From positions 186,001-250,000 of the forward strand of contig NZ_KB899043.1 of NCBI RefSeq assembly GCF_000377985.1: a stretch of DNA of 64,000 nucleotides. The letters run 5' to 3'. The notes below the pieces were generated by a model. That model was not told where the DNA came from. It worked only from the letters and a program-made list of their open reading frames with translations, and did no database searches. The position numbers were made by a program, and so were the translations under genes. Every line of letters starts with the position of its first letter. The stretch's first letter is position 1. Shown here piece after piece: positions 1-7,538 of the stretch. The stretch is from Sporolactobacillus vineae DSM 21990 = SL153. Its GTDB lineage: Bacteria > Bacillota > Bacilli > Bacillales > Sporolactobacillaceae.

Positions 1-462
1 ACCGGTAATATCCTTTCCTTTATTATATGCGGCAACAAAGAAAACCGATGAGAGCAGCGTGACAAGATTAAGAAGGATCAGATTGACCAGTGCCGCCAGC
101 AGTTTTGCCGTGATGACGCGGGCACGTGATATCGGCTTCACCATCAGGAATTCCGTCGTCTTATCACGTTCCTCTTTGGCAATAATCGTACTCCCCAGCA
201 ATGCGGCGTGGACGGCAACCGCAAGCTCAATATAAGAAAACAGGAAAGCATAAAAGCCGCTCATCGACGCGACATCAAATGACCCCATACCGAAAACCGC
301 CCGAATCGTATGCGGCAGCGCCATCAGTGCGGCACTGGCCGCGCCCCCGGAAGAGTACGTGGTATATTTGCTCATCCCGCTCAGCACGCCGATCACCATG
401 CAGATACTCCAGATGATCAGCGCTTTGCGATTTGCCTTAAGTTCCCTGAAAAACAGATTCAT
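1..462 (-). CDS. ABC transporter permease, second of tandem pair (3' end outside window)
   Basis: Membrane subunit of an ABC-2-type exporter. The frame runs open from ATG at 462 to the window edge (154 codons), so the C-terminus is missing. It begins MNLFFRELKANRKALIIWS, has hydrophobic stretches at about residues 15-30 and 68-90 and further ones after 120, and carries the segment TTEFLMVKPISRARVITAK. The upstream permease has an almost identical segment, so the two are paralogues. GGGAGG lies 8 bases before the start. It follows the first permease by about 36 bases and is the fourth visible gene of the tetR operon. The substrate cannot be told from sequence. Confidence 0.85.
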   Translation of the reverse strand, partial: MNLFFRELKANRKALIIWSICMVIGVLSGMSKYTTYSSGGAASAALMALPHTIRAVFGMGSFDVASMSGFYAFLFSYIELAVAVHAALLGSTIIAKEERDKTTEFLMVKPISRARVITAKLLAALVNLILLNLVTLLSSVFFVAAYNKGKDITG

Positions 463-498
463 GTGCTCTACCTCCCTGTTATCCGGATTCCGTGGCAG

Positions 499-1302
499 TC
501 AGCTTACCGCATGGATATCTTTTTTTGAATAAACAATATAAGTGACAAGAACCGCCGCTACCACAATTCCCGCCGCCGTGATCAGATAAGGTGCTTCATA
601 GGCGGAATGACGAATAATGTAAGCCGAGTTAAAATAATTGAACGGTGAAAAATAGCGGACCGCCGGATCGTTCTTCCCCGAATTGATCAGAGCACCGATC
701 AGATAGAAACCGATAACCACACCGAGCGAGAGCGGCAGCACGGTTTTGAGCTTGCCGAATAGAACGGACAAAGCCATGCCGACGGCAAAGAAAATCAGCT
801 GAATGAACAGCAGCGTTAAATTGATCAGGAAAAAGACTTTTCCGTCGAAATTATCTGTTTTTACCCCATTGGCGATAAGGATTGCCGCAGCATAAAAGAT
901 CCAGTAAGTGGCAAGAATCGCCGTCAGCGAGGCAAAGAGTTTGGCTGTGACGATCGCCGGCCGCGAAACCGGCTTGACGAGCAAAAAATCAGCCGTCTGT
1001 TCACGCGATTCCTTGGAGAGGACGGAGAGGCCAAGATTCATGCCCTGAATCGCACCGCACAGGACAATAAAGGAAAAAATCATCGAGTAGAAGCCCAGAA
1101 TGGAGGTGATGTAACTCAGGTTGATGCCCAGCATCGCCCGGATCTGCGGCGGATAATTGGCAAGAAGCCGGACGAAGTCTTTTGCGTCATGTGCCATTCC
1201 GGGATAAATGGATAAGTACATTACAGCCAGCCCGATCAGCACCACGGTCCAGAGCATCGTCGATTTTCTCAGAGCTTTCAGCTCATGCACGTACATATTC
1301 AT
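499..1302 (-). CDS. ABC-2 type transporter permease
   Basis: Integral membrane subunit, 267 residues, expected to pair with the adjacent ATPase and the second permease. About six hydrophobic segments are visible (about residues 16-33, 68-90, 115-140, 150-175, 180-205 and 238-258). The loop ADFLLVKPVSRPAIVTAK, between the second and third segments, is shared with the downstream permease. The start ATG is preceded by AAAGGAGCG inside the end of the ATPase gene, so translation is probably coupled. Exporters of this build (one ATPase, two ABC-2 permeases, a TetR repressor) usually expel drugs, lipids or peptides; that is family knowledge and the actual cargo is unknown. Confidence 0.88.
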   Translation of the reverse strand: MNMYVHELKALRKSTMLWTVVLIGLAVMYLSIYPGMAHDAKDFVRLLANYPPQIRAMLGINLSYITSILGFYSMIFSFIVLCGAIQGMNLGLSVLSKESREQTADFLLVKPVSRPAIVTAKLFASLTAILATYWIFYAAAILIANGVKTDNFDGKVFFLINLTLLFIQLIFFAVGMALSVLFGKLKTVLPLSLGVVIGFYLIGALINSGKNDPAVRYFSPFNYFNSAYIIRHSAYEAPYLITAAGIVVAAVLVTYIVYSKKDIHAVS

Positions 1303-1307
1303 GACAG

Positions 1308-2189
1308 TCAGCGCTCCTTTTCATAATAGTGCAGGAAAATTTCTTCAAGATCGGGTTCGCCGACCGACAGGTTAATCAGGTCGAGCCCGGCGATTTTTCG
1401 GATCACCGCATTGATGTCTCCTCTGAAAATAAAACTTGCCTCATTGTCCCTGACTTTCAGATCGCCGACACCGTCGATCTGGAAAATGTTTTTGTCGAGT
1501 CGGTTTCTCGCTTCCACATGAATCCGCTTATAATTGTTTTCCCGAAGTGTCCGGACCTTCTCGACCTGAATAATTCTCCCTTCCTTAATGAAGGCCACGC
1601 GGTCGCACATACGCTGCACTTCGGTCAGGATGTGCGATGAGAAAAAGACGGTGGCGCCTTTCTTGTTTTCCTCACGGATCAGTTCGAAAAACTTCTGCTG
1701 CATCAGCGGATCAAGCCCGCCGGTCGGCTCATCAAGAATAATCAGTTGCGGATCATGGAGGAGTCCCTGGACAATCCCGACTTTCTTCCTGTTGCCGTAG
1801 GAGAGGTCGGCAATCTTCCTTTTCAGGTCAAGATTCATCGCATCGGCCAGTTCATGAATTCGCCTGGTACAATCCTTTTTATAAAAGCTTGCGGAATACT
1901 TCAACAGATCGATAACCCGCATTTTTTCGTAGTAAAAAACCTCTGATGGCAGATAGCCCAGTTCTTTCCGGACTTCCGGATGGTCAAAGCAGCTCTTGCC
2001 GAAGATCGTTGCCGATCCGCTCGTCGGATGAATCAGCCCGAGCAGCGTCCGGATCGTCGTCGATTTTCCGGCCCCGTTCGGACCGATGAACCCGAAAATC
2101 TCTCCCTGTTCGACGTTCAGATTAACATCGTTAATCCCTCTGGATTTTCCGTAATTTTTCGTCAGGTGTTTCAGTTCAATCACGTTCAT
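1308..2189 (-). CDS. ABC transporter ATP-binding protein
   Basis: Nucleotide-binding subunit, 293 residues. Walker A is GPNGAGKST (about residues 37-45), the signature is LSYGNRKKVGI near 132, Walker B is LIILDEPTGGLD near 150, and the switch histidine lies in SSHIL near 185. The C-terminal 80 residues form the extension typical of the ABC-2 exporter class. GGGAGG precedes the ATG. The gene sits 77 bases after tetR and 5 bases before the first permease, which suggests one operon. Closest in type to the multidrug or lantibiotic-exporter ATPases of Firmicutes; the substrate is not determinable. Confidence 0.93.
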   Translation of the reverse strand: MNVIELKHLTKNYGKSRGINDVNLNVEQGEIFGFIGPNGAGKSTTIRTLLGLIHPTSGSATIFGKSCFDHPEVRKELGYLPSEVFYYEKMRVIDLLKYSASFYKKDCTRRIHELADAMNLDLKRKIADLSYGNRKKVGIVQGLLHDPQLIILDEPTGGLDPLMQQKFFELIREENKKGATVFFSSHILTEVQRMCDRVAFIKEGRIIQVEKVRTLRENNYKRIHVEARNRLDKNIFQIDGVGDLKVRDNEASFIFRGDINAVIRKIAGLDLINLSVGEPDLEEIFLHYYEKER

Positions 2190-2266
2190 AATCGAGGTCC
2201 CTCCCGCATTTTTACTTAGTTGCTTTTTGAAACCGGCCTTTTGCTCAGGACAATCTCAGGCAATCG

Positions 2267-2887
2267 TCATGACTGATAACATGCTTTCTTCAGCAGATTC
2301 AGGCAGTCCATGAATTCTGTATAAAAGGCATCAAAATCAGGGTCTGCATCGGAAGTCAGATCGTTGAAATAGCCTTCAGACATCCAGATCAGCATTTTCA
2401 GTATCAGTTTCGGATCAATGCCTTCTTTAAATTTGGACGTGTCCATGCCTTCGAAAACCATTTTTTCACGGAAAGCGGATGCCTCTTTGCCGGCGATGAT
2501 CGCATGCACTTCCGGCTTAACCTCATCGGCCGTCTCGTTCATCACACTGCTCAGAAAAGGAAGGACACCGGGCCGTTTCCGGAGCACATCGAACTTGATC
2601 TCGGCGGCCATGCGGATACGTTCAAAAAAATCGGTGTTGTTTCTGTTCAGCTTTTCACTGACTTCAGTCATGACTGTCTCGCCGCACAGCTGAATCAAAT
2701 AAAGGTAAAGTGCTTTTTTGTTTCCGAAGTAGTGAAAAATCATCGCCTTTGAAATCCCGGCTGCCTCAGCGATATCTTTTGCCGATGTTTTTTTATAGCC
2801 ATTTGATCCGAATGCGTTCAACGCCGCATCAATAATTTTGTTCTGTTTTTCCACCGGAATTTTATGAAAATGATCCAGTCCTTCCAT
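2267..2887 (-). CDS. TetR/AcrR family transcriptional regulator
   Basis: One-component repressor of 206 residues. The N-terminal helix-turn-helix spans about residues 15-60 and includes the segments KTSAKDIAEAAGISKAMIF and HYFGNKKALYLYL, classic for TetR proteins; the rest is the variable ligand-binding domain. The ATG at 2887 is chosen over a TTG three bases upstream because GGAGGCG lies at ideal distance. It is the first gene of the exporter operon, and two copies of an 11-base near-palindrome sit in its own promoter, so it very likely represses itself and the exporter until a ligand binds. Confidence 0.92.
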   Translation of the reverse strand: MEGLDHFHKIPVEKQNKIIDAALNAFGSNGYKKTSAKDIAEAAGISKAMIFHYFGNKKALYLYLIQLCGETVMTEVSEKLNRNNTDFFERIRMAAEIKFDVLRKRPGVLPFLSSVMNETADEVKPEVHAIIAGKEASAFREKMVFEGMDTSKFKEGIDPKLILKMLIWMSEGYFNDLTSDADPDFDAFYTEFMDCLNLLKKACYQS

Positions 2888-2911
2888 CAAATCGCCTCCT
2901 TATCAATTTCG

Positions 2912-2961
2912 ACCGATTCGGTTTACATTGAGAGTATATTGCTATCAACCGATTCGGTCAA
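2912..2961 (-). promoter_or_regulatory. tetR promoter with two overlapping operators
   Basis: Read on the minus strand: a -35 TTGACC (2956-2961), a 17-base spacer and a -10 TATACT (2933-2938). The near-palindrome ACCGATTCGGT (plus strand) occurs twice, at 2948-2958 overlapping the -35 box and at 2912-2922 just past the expected start of transcription. Centre-to-centre distance is 36 bases. Two identical operators placed to block both polymerase binding and escape are what an autorepressing TetR would need. Direct observation for the sites; the assignment to this TetR is inference from position. Confidence 0.82.
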
Positions 2962-3014
2962 TAGCAGAGTAAAAAAAATTGTTGCTCTCCGTCCGATTGC
3001 GGCCAGGAAAGCGC

Positions 3015-3050
3015 AAAAACTGCTCGGGTGTCTAAACCCAGAGCAGTTTT
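3015..3050 (-). terminator. Terminator downstream of lysC
   Basis: Hairpin with arms AAAACTGCTC and GAGCAGTTTT plus an inner GGGT/ACCC pairing. On the minus strand it runs into TTTTTG. It lies beyond an intergenic repeat that follows lysC and before the tetR promoter, so it should end lysC transcripts. Confidence 0.75.
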
Positions 3051-3106
3051 AGAAACAGTCTGTAAAAAGATGTGCAGTATTTTACATAGAGCTTGTTGAA
3101 AGACGC

Positions 3107-3250
3107 TGTTAAACGTGTCGGTTGTATTTCGCTGCAGACGCTCGCTTTCCGCGGGCGATCCGCGAGCTTTTCCCGCAGGAACCTCGCGCCTTCCGCTCAG
3201 AACAACACAGTATAAAACAACAGTAAACGTGAACAGAGCTTTTTGAAAAG
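3107..3250 (-). repeat. Intergenic dispersed repeat, copy 1 (short form)
   Basis: On the minus strand this 144-base stretch matches the copy at 6892-7070 almost throughout, starting near CTCTGTTCAC and ending near GTTTAACA. The core begins GTTGTTCTGAGCGGAAGGCG and ends with AACAAC-like sequence, so the ends are inverted. Inner arms such as AGGCGC and GCGTCT would fold it into one long hairpin. It lacks an inner hairpin of about 30 bases that copy 2 has. Similar GC-rich intergenic repeats are common in Bacillales as far as I recall; no protein function is evident. Confidence 0.8.
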
Positions 3251-3267
3251 GAGTGATTGACAATTCT

Positions 3268-3765
3268 TTAGAGTCTGACGGATTCCTCTTCGGTCAGACG
3301 GAACGTGTCGTGCAGCGTTTCGAGTGCTTCCTGCAGCTTGTCCTCGTCAATAATCGTCGACACTTTTATCTCAGAAGTGCTGATCATTTTCACTTTGATC
3401 CCCTTCTCCGCCAGCGCATGGAACATCTGAGCCGCTACCCCGGGATTCGAGGCCATGCCGGAACCGACAATCGACACTTTGGCAAGACCGGATTCATGGA
3501 TCAGGTGCTGAAAATGCAGAGCCTTTTCCTGTGTCTTCAGCACATCCAACGTTTCGTTCAGCAGATCGCGGTCGACGGTGAACGACAGGCTGGTCTTTTC
3601 CTGATCGAGCACATTCTGAACAATGACATCAATATTGATATGTTTGGCGGCAATCGCGTCGAATACCTTTGAAACCGCGCAGACGCTGTTCGGCAGGCCA
3701 AGCAAGGTTACTTTGGTGACATTTTTCTCAAATGCGAGCCCGCGAACGCTCTTTGACTTCTCCAT
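3268..3765 (-). CDS. lysC: Aspartokinase II, beta subunit (internal in-frame start)
   Basis: Inside lysC the frame holds AAGGAGG, then eight bases, then ATG at 3765-3763. Initiation there would give a 165-residue product consisting only of the two ACT domains, beginning MEKSKSVRGLAFEKNVTK. In B. subtilis aspartokinase II is known to be made as alpha and beta chains from overlapping in-phase starts, with a beta chain of about this size. The strong internal Shine-Dalgarno is seen directly; production of the beta chain here is inferred from that precedent. Confidence 0.75.
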   Translation of the reverse strand: MEKSKSVRGLAFEKNVTKVTLLGLPNSVCAVSKVFDAIAAKHINIDVIVQNVLDQEKTSLSFTVDRDLLNETLDVLKTQEKALHFQHLIHESGLAKVSIVGSGMASNPGVAAQMFHALAEKGIKVKMISTSEIKVSTIIDEDKLQEALETLHDTFRLTEEESVRL

Positions 3766-4500
3766 AAAAACTTCCTCCTTAATCACCGTACCCTCTTCAT
3801 CGGAAAAAGAGGAGCGAACAACCAGCTCGATATGATTATTCTTTGCATATTCAACGGCACGCGGATGAAGGACACCGGCACCGAGATAGGCCATTTCAAG
3901 CATTTCGTCATAGCTGATCTCTTTAAGTTTGCGTGCATTAACCACATAACGCGGATCCGTGGTAAAGACGCCGGTGACATCCGTGTAGATCTCGCATTTT
4001 GCCGCACCAAAAGCAGCAGCCAGCGCCACGGCAGAGGTATCTGAGCCGCCGCGGCCGAGTGTCGTGATCTCTCCGATTTCCGTGACGCCCTGAAAACCGG
4101 CAACAATCACAATCGTCCCTTTTTTCAGATGAGGTCGGATCAGCGATGTATCAATGGCACCGATCCGCGCACTTTCATGAACATCTTCCGTTTTAATACC
4201 CGCCTGCCAGCCGGTAAAGGAGATCGCATCGTACCCGCGCTGGATCAGAACCATCGACAGGAGTGCAATGGTGACCTGCTCACCGGTCGAAAGCAGGACA
4301 TCCATCTCACGCTTCGACGGCCTGTCCGAAATTTCGCCAGCCATCCGGACAAGCTCGTCGGTTGTCTTCCCCATGGCGGAGACAACAACGATCAGCTGAT
4401 CGCCGGTCTTCTTCTGTTTGATAATCCTGTCTGCAACTTTCTGAAGCCGTTCCACATTTGCCACTGATGTTCCGCCAAACTTCATCACTGTTAAAGCCAC
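3268..4500 (-). CDS. lysC: Aspartokinase II, alpha subunit
   Basis: Phosphorylates aspartate with ATP, the first step to lysine, threonine, methionine and, in spore formers, diaminopimelate and dipicolinate. 410 residues. The kinase domain opens with MALTVMKFGGTSVANVERL and contains the nucleotide-site segment TTLGRGGSDTSAVALAA near 155. Two ACT regulatory domains follow (about 265-335 and 345-405). The gene is alone behind a lysine riboswitch and terminator, so lysine should shut it off by premature termination. An internal ribosome site yields a separate beta subunit, as in the B. subtilis lysine-sensitive enzyme. Confidence 0.96.
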   Translation of the reverse strand: MALTVMKFGGTSVANVERLQKVADRIIKQKKTGDQLIVVVSAMGKTTDELVRMAGEISDRPSKREMDVLLSTGEQVTIALLSMVLIQRGYDAISFTGWQAGIKTEDVHESARIGAIDTSLIRPHLKKGTIVIVAGFQGVTEIGEITTLGRGGSDTSAVALAAAFGAAKCEIYTDVTGVFTTDPRYVVNARKLKEISYDEMLEMAYLGAGVLHPRAVEYAKNNHIELVVRSSFSDEEGTVIKEEVFMEKSKSVRGLAFEKNVTKVTLLGLPNSVCAVSKVFDAIAAKHINIDVIVQNVLDQEKTSLSFTVDRDLLNETLDVLKTQEKALHFQHLIHESGLAKVSIVGSGMASNPGVAAQMFHALAEKGIKVKMISTSEIKVSTIIDEDKLQEALETLHDTFRLTEEESVRL

Positions 4501-4630
4501 TCTCTACTCGCTCCTTTAAATTAGGCAGCAGTTCTACTGCCGCTTTCTCCCGCTCTCCCGCATCCTCTCTGAACGATTCGCCGGGATGATCTTTTGAAAA
4601 GAGCTGCACTTTCACGAAGATCTTCAGTGA

Positions 4631-4659
4631 CAAAAAGAACAGCAGGGATCCCCGCTGTT
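4631..4659 (-). terminator. Riboswitch expression-platform terminator
   Basis: On the minus strand AACAGCGGGGATCCCTGCTG and the following TT form an 11-pair self-complementary hairpin around GGGATCCC, followed directly by CTTTTTG. It lies between the lysine aptamer and the lysC start, the place expected for a lysine-induced terminator. Confidence 0.88.
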
Positions 4660-4685
4660 GAATCGATACTCTTTTTCAACATGCT

Positions 4686-4900
4686 GAGATAGTTCTCCAC
4701 CCGGACACGGATTTCCGGCATGTTTCATAACCGGTCGTCATCATTTATGTCCGTGTGACAGCCCTGCACTTGTTCAGTGCAGTTCCAGCCCGGCAACGTG
4801 ATGATCCGTTCCCCGCTTCGGCAGCGTCCCCTTTGAGCTGTGATCGCCGAAGGTCATCCTTCTCACACAGCCTACTGATGAATACTGCTCCTCTATCACT
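4686..4900 (-). ncRNA. Lysine riboswitch (L box) controlling lysC
   Basis: The minus strand shows the conserved landmarks of the lysine aptamer in order: GATAGAGGAGC with AGTA soon after (4876-4897), AAAGGGGACGCTGCCGAAG, GCCGGGCTGGAACTGCACTG, AGGGCTGTCAC, and a closing strand GGAGAACTATCTC. GATAG (4893-4897) pairs with CTATC (4688-4692) as helix P1. It lies 5' of lysC with a terminator between. P5 is unusually long, with CACGGA pairing TCCGTG around an inner ACCGG/CCGG hairpin. Confidence 0.93.
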
Positions 4901-4930
4901 TCAGATTTTTGAAAAGTTTAATTTATGCAA

Positions 4931-4959
4931 ATTATAGCAGAGCTGCTCTCCGGTGACAA
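4931..4959 (-). promoter_or_regulatory. lysC leader promoter
   Basis: Minus-strand -35 TTGTCA (4954-4959), 17-base spacer, -10 TATAAT (4931-4936). The -35 box lies only five bases past the uvrC stop codon, and the predicted start near 4924 precedes the aptamer by about 25 bases. Confidence 0.85.
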
Positions 4960-4964
4960 TGCCT

Positions 4965-6746
4965 TCAGTCCGGCGTCTTCAAATATTTCTGTACCGACTC
5001 GGCGACATGCTGCGGCAGGCCGGCATCTCTCAGGTCGGCGCTGCTGGCTTCGCGAATCTTTTTGACCGAACCGAACTTGCGCAGCAGAGCCATTTTCCGC
5101 TGGCGGCCGATGCCCGGAATATCATCAAGCACGGAATGAAGCATTTCTTTTCCATGAACCTGTCTGTGAAAAGTGATCGCAAACCGGTGCACTTCATCCT
5201 GAATGCGCTGCAGCAGATAAAAGGCCTGGCTGTTCCTTGCCAGCGGGACAAAAACCGGCGGCTCTCCGGCAACAAGCTGTGCCGTCCGGTGCTTGTCGTC
5301 CTTGGCCAGCCCGCATACCGGAATATAAAGACCGAATTCATTTTCCAGCACGTCAATGGCAGCCGACAGCTGACCCTTACCGCCGTCAATCAGGATCAGG
5401 TCGGGCAGAACCGCGCCTTCCCGCAGCAACCGGGAATAGCGCCTGCGGATGACCTCTTTCATCGTCGCAAAATCATCCGGGCCGCTGACCGTCTTGACAC
5501 GGTATTTCCGGTAGTCGCTCTTCTTCGGCCGCCCGTCTTCGAAAACAACCATCGCCGACACTGGATCGGCCCCCTGAATATTCGAATTATCAAAGGTCTC
5601 GATCCGGCGCGGTGCCGGCATATCCAGAGCTACGCCAAGCTGTTCGACGGCACCGATCGTGCGCTTTTCATCCCGTTCAATCAGCGCGAATTTCTCTTTC
5701 AGCGCAATCTGACCGTTTTTGACCGCCATATTGACCAGGTCTTTTTTCCGCCCGCGTTGCGGCTGAAGCACCGTCACACCAAGCATTTGCCCGGCAAGTC
5801 CGGCATCGGCGCGCTCCGGCAGCAGCACTTCTTTCGGCTTGATATGATTGCGATGCGAATAGAACTGTCCGATGAACGTCAGGAAGTCTTCTTCCGGCTC
5901 CTGATAAAAAGGAAATAGTGAAACGGCGCGTTCGATCAGTTTCCCCTGCCGCATGAAGAAGACCTGGACGCACATCCAGCCTTTGTCAAAGGCATAGCCG
6001 AAAACATCACAGTCATCCAGATCGTTAAAAATGATTTTCTGTTTCTCCATGATTGTCTCGATGCTGCGGATCTGATCGCGGTATTCCTTCGCCTTTTCAA
6101 AATGGAGCTGTTCCGATGCTTTAAGCATCTTTTCCTTGAGTTCCCGTTTCACATCCTGATAGCCGCCGTTCAGAAAATGGCTGATATCGTCGGTCATCTT
6201 CTGATAAACCTCCGGCGCAATCACGTTGACGCAGGGCGCCAGGCACTGGCCGATATGATAGTAAAGGCAGACGCGGTGCGGGAGTGTGCGGCACTTTCGC
6301 AGCGGATAGAGCCGGTCGAGCAGTCGTTTTGTTTCGTTCGCCGCCGTCACGTTCGGGTACGGGCCGAAGTATTTCCCGCTTTTTCGGTTAACTTTCCGGG
6401 TAATGATCAGGCGCGGATATTTTTCTTTCGTCAGTTTGATATACGGATAACTTTTGTCATCCTTCAGCATGATATTGTATCTGGGTTCAAACTTTTTAAT
6501 CAGATTGATCTCGAGCAGCAGGGATTCAATTTCCGAAGAAACAACGATGTATTCGAAATCCGCAATATCGGCGACCAGGCGTTGCGTTTTCGCATCGTGC
6601 GAACCGCTGAAATAAGAATGCACACGGTTGAATAAGTTCTTCGCCTTGCCGACGTAAATAATTTCACCCTGGCTGTTCTTCATCTGGTAGCAGCCCGGCT
6701 GTTTCGGGAGCAGGCTGAGTTTCTCTTTGATTTTCTGGTTAACCAT
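4965..6746 (-). CDS. uvrC: UvrABC excinuclease subunit C
   Basis: Makes the two incisions flanking a DNA lesion bound by UvrB in nucleotide excision repair. 593 residues, normal length. The N-terminal GIY-YIG nuclease domain (about 13-92) includes GCYQMKN and [19 protein letters not shown] cysteine cluster [21 protein letters not shown] lies near 153-173, a UVR motif near 200-230, the RNase H-like nuclease domain near 370-480 with [11 protein letters not shown], and helix-hairpin-helix repeats at the end ([19 protein letters not shown]). AAGGTG precedes the ATG. It is followed at once by the lysC promoter, and an intergenic repeat separates it from trxA. Confidence 0.97.
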   Translation of the reverse strand: MVNQKIKEKLSLLPKQPGCYQMKNSQGEIIYVGKAKNLFNRVHSYFSGSHDAKTQRLVADIADFEYIVVSSEIESLLLEINLIKKFEPRYNIMLKDDKSYPYIKLTKEKYPRLIITRKVNRKSGKYFGPYPNVTAANETKRLLDRLYPLRKCRTLPHRVCLYYHIGQCLAPCVNVIAPEVYQKMTDDISHFLNGGYQDVKRELKEKMLKASEQLHFEKAKEYRDQIRSIETIMEKQKIIFNDLDDCDVFGYAFDKGWMCVQVFFMRQGKLIERAVSLFPFYQEPEEDFLTFIGQFYSHRNHIKPKEVLLPERADAGLAGQMLGVTVLQPQRGRKKDLVNMAVKNGQIALKEKFALIERDEKRTIGAVEQLGVALDMPAPRRIETFDNSNIQGADPVSAMVVFEDGRPKKSDYRKYRVKTVSGPDDFATMKEVIRRRYSRLLREGAVLPDLILIDGGKGQLSAAIDVLENEFGLYIPVCGLAKDDKHRTAQLVAGEPPVFVPLARNSQAFYLLQRIQDEVHRFAITFHRQVHGKEMLHSVLDDIPGIGRQRKMALLRKFGSVKKIREASSADLRDAGLPQHVAESVQKYLKTPD

Positions 6747-6891
6747 AAACTTTTCACCTTTTGCAAAATCTGTCTGACGTATCGAAAGGAGCGAACAGAC
6801 TGTCTCATTTCATTATCAACAAAAAGACGGAAACAATCAAATGTCCGGGGTTTTGTCTCGCTGAGTCCCGCACCTTCCGTTCCAAACAATC

Positions 6892-7070
6892 TTTTCAAAA
6901 AAAGGCTCTGTTCACATTTACTGTTGCTTTATGCAGTGTTGTTCTGAGCGGAAGGCGCGAGACTCCTGCGGGATCAGTGAGCCAGGTGAGACCCCGCACG
7001 AGGAGGCTCACGGATCGCCCGTGAAAAGCGAGCGCCTGCAGCGAAAAACAACAGACAAGTTTAACATCGC
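6892..7070 (+). repeat. Intergenic dispersed repeat, copy 2 (long form)
   Basis: Plus-strand copy of the element at 3107-3250, running from CTTTTCAAAAAAAGG to GTTTAACATC. It keeps an inner hairpin with perfect arms GTGAGCC and GGCTCAC, which copy 1 lacks entirely; the sequence on both sides lines up. Core ends are GTTGTT and AACAAC. It fills most of the 380-base gap between uvrC and trxA, leaving about 140 bases upstream of uvrC in which I see no gene. Confidence 0.8.
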
Positions 7071-7071
7071 C

Positions 7072-7108
7072 AAAAAAAGAAGCTGCCCCGTTTCAGGAAG
7101 CAGCCTCT
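7072..7108 (-). terminator. Terminator downstream of trxA
   Basis: Minus-strand hairpin with arms AGAGGCTGC and GCAGCTTCT followed by TTTTTTTG, about 20 bases past the trxA stop. Confidence 0.88.
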
Positions 7109-7128
7109 TTTCAGATCAAATTGTCGAA

Positions 7129-7446
7129 TCAGCCGACATGTTCATTGATGCGGTCGAGCAATGCCTCTTTTGGCGTGAAGCCGACGATCTTATCGGCGAT
7201 TTCGCCATCCTTGAACAGGAACATTGTCGGAATGCTCATGACACCGAATTTGCTGGCGGTCGCATGATTTTCCTCCACATCAAGTTTGACGATTTTCAGC
7301 TTATCTTTTAATTCGGAATCCACTTCTTCGAGAACCGGAGCCATCATCTTGCATGGTCCGCACCATGTTGCCCAGAAATCGGCAAGCACAAGTCCCTTCG
7401 ATGTTTCATCCGCAAAATTTGCATCGTTTACCTGACTGATAGCCAT
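7129..7446 (-). CDS. trxA: Thioredoxin
   Basis: General protein disulfide reductase of the cytoplasm, recycled by thioredoxin reductase. 105 residues with the canonical WCGPC active site (Cys29 and Cys32), the cis-proline segment MSIPTMFLFKDG and the conserved FWATWCGPCKMM context. GGAGG precedes the ATG by eight bases. The gene lies 92 bases after mutS2 and has its own downstream terminator. A TATACT -10-like box lies in the short gap upstream, overlapped by a GCATCTC/GAGATGC hairpin, so it may have a promoter of its own. Confidence 0.97.
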   Translation of the reverse strand: MAISQVNDANFADETSKGLVLADFWATWCGPCKMMAPVLEEVDSELKDKLKIVKLDVEENHATASKFGVMSIPTMFLFKDGEIADKIVGFTPKEALLDRINEHVG

Positions 7447-7538
7447 TATGAGTAAACCTCCTTAATTGGTTCTTGCATCATCCTGAGAAACAGTATAGCA
7501 TCTCCGGTTCTGAGATGCCATTTCCCTGCCTGAAAAGG

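Noticed and set aside
2958-3263. 101-codon ORF over the first repeat, and a similar-looking 87-codon ORF over the second
   Set aside because: The shared peptide comes from the repeat DNA; neither has a ribosome site, and copy 1 lacks about 30 bases of inner sequence present in copy 2.
4307-4721. Small ORFs within the lysC leader
   Set aside because: They overlap the riboswitch and its terminator and lack sensible start sites; the RNA explanation is complete.
4953-5918. 321-codon plus-strand ORF opposite uvrC
   Set aside because: Antisense shadow of a clear uvrC frame, with no ribosome site and no recognisable domain. The same holds for long plus-strand frames opposite mutS2, pheT and pfkA.
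7447-7538. Hairpin GCATCTC/GAGATGC between mutS2 and trxA as a terminator
   Set aside because: No T-run follows; instead a -10-like TATACT does, so it may belong to the trxA promoter region.
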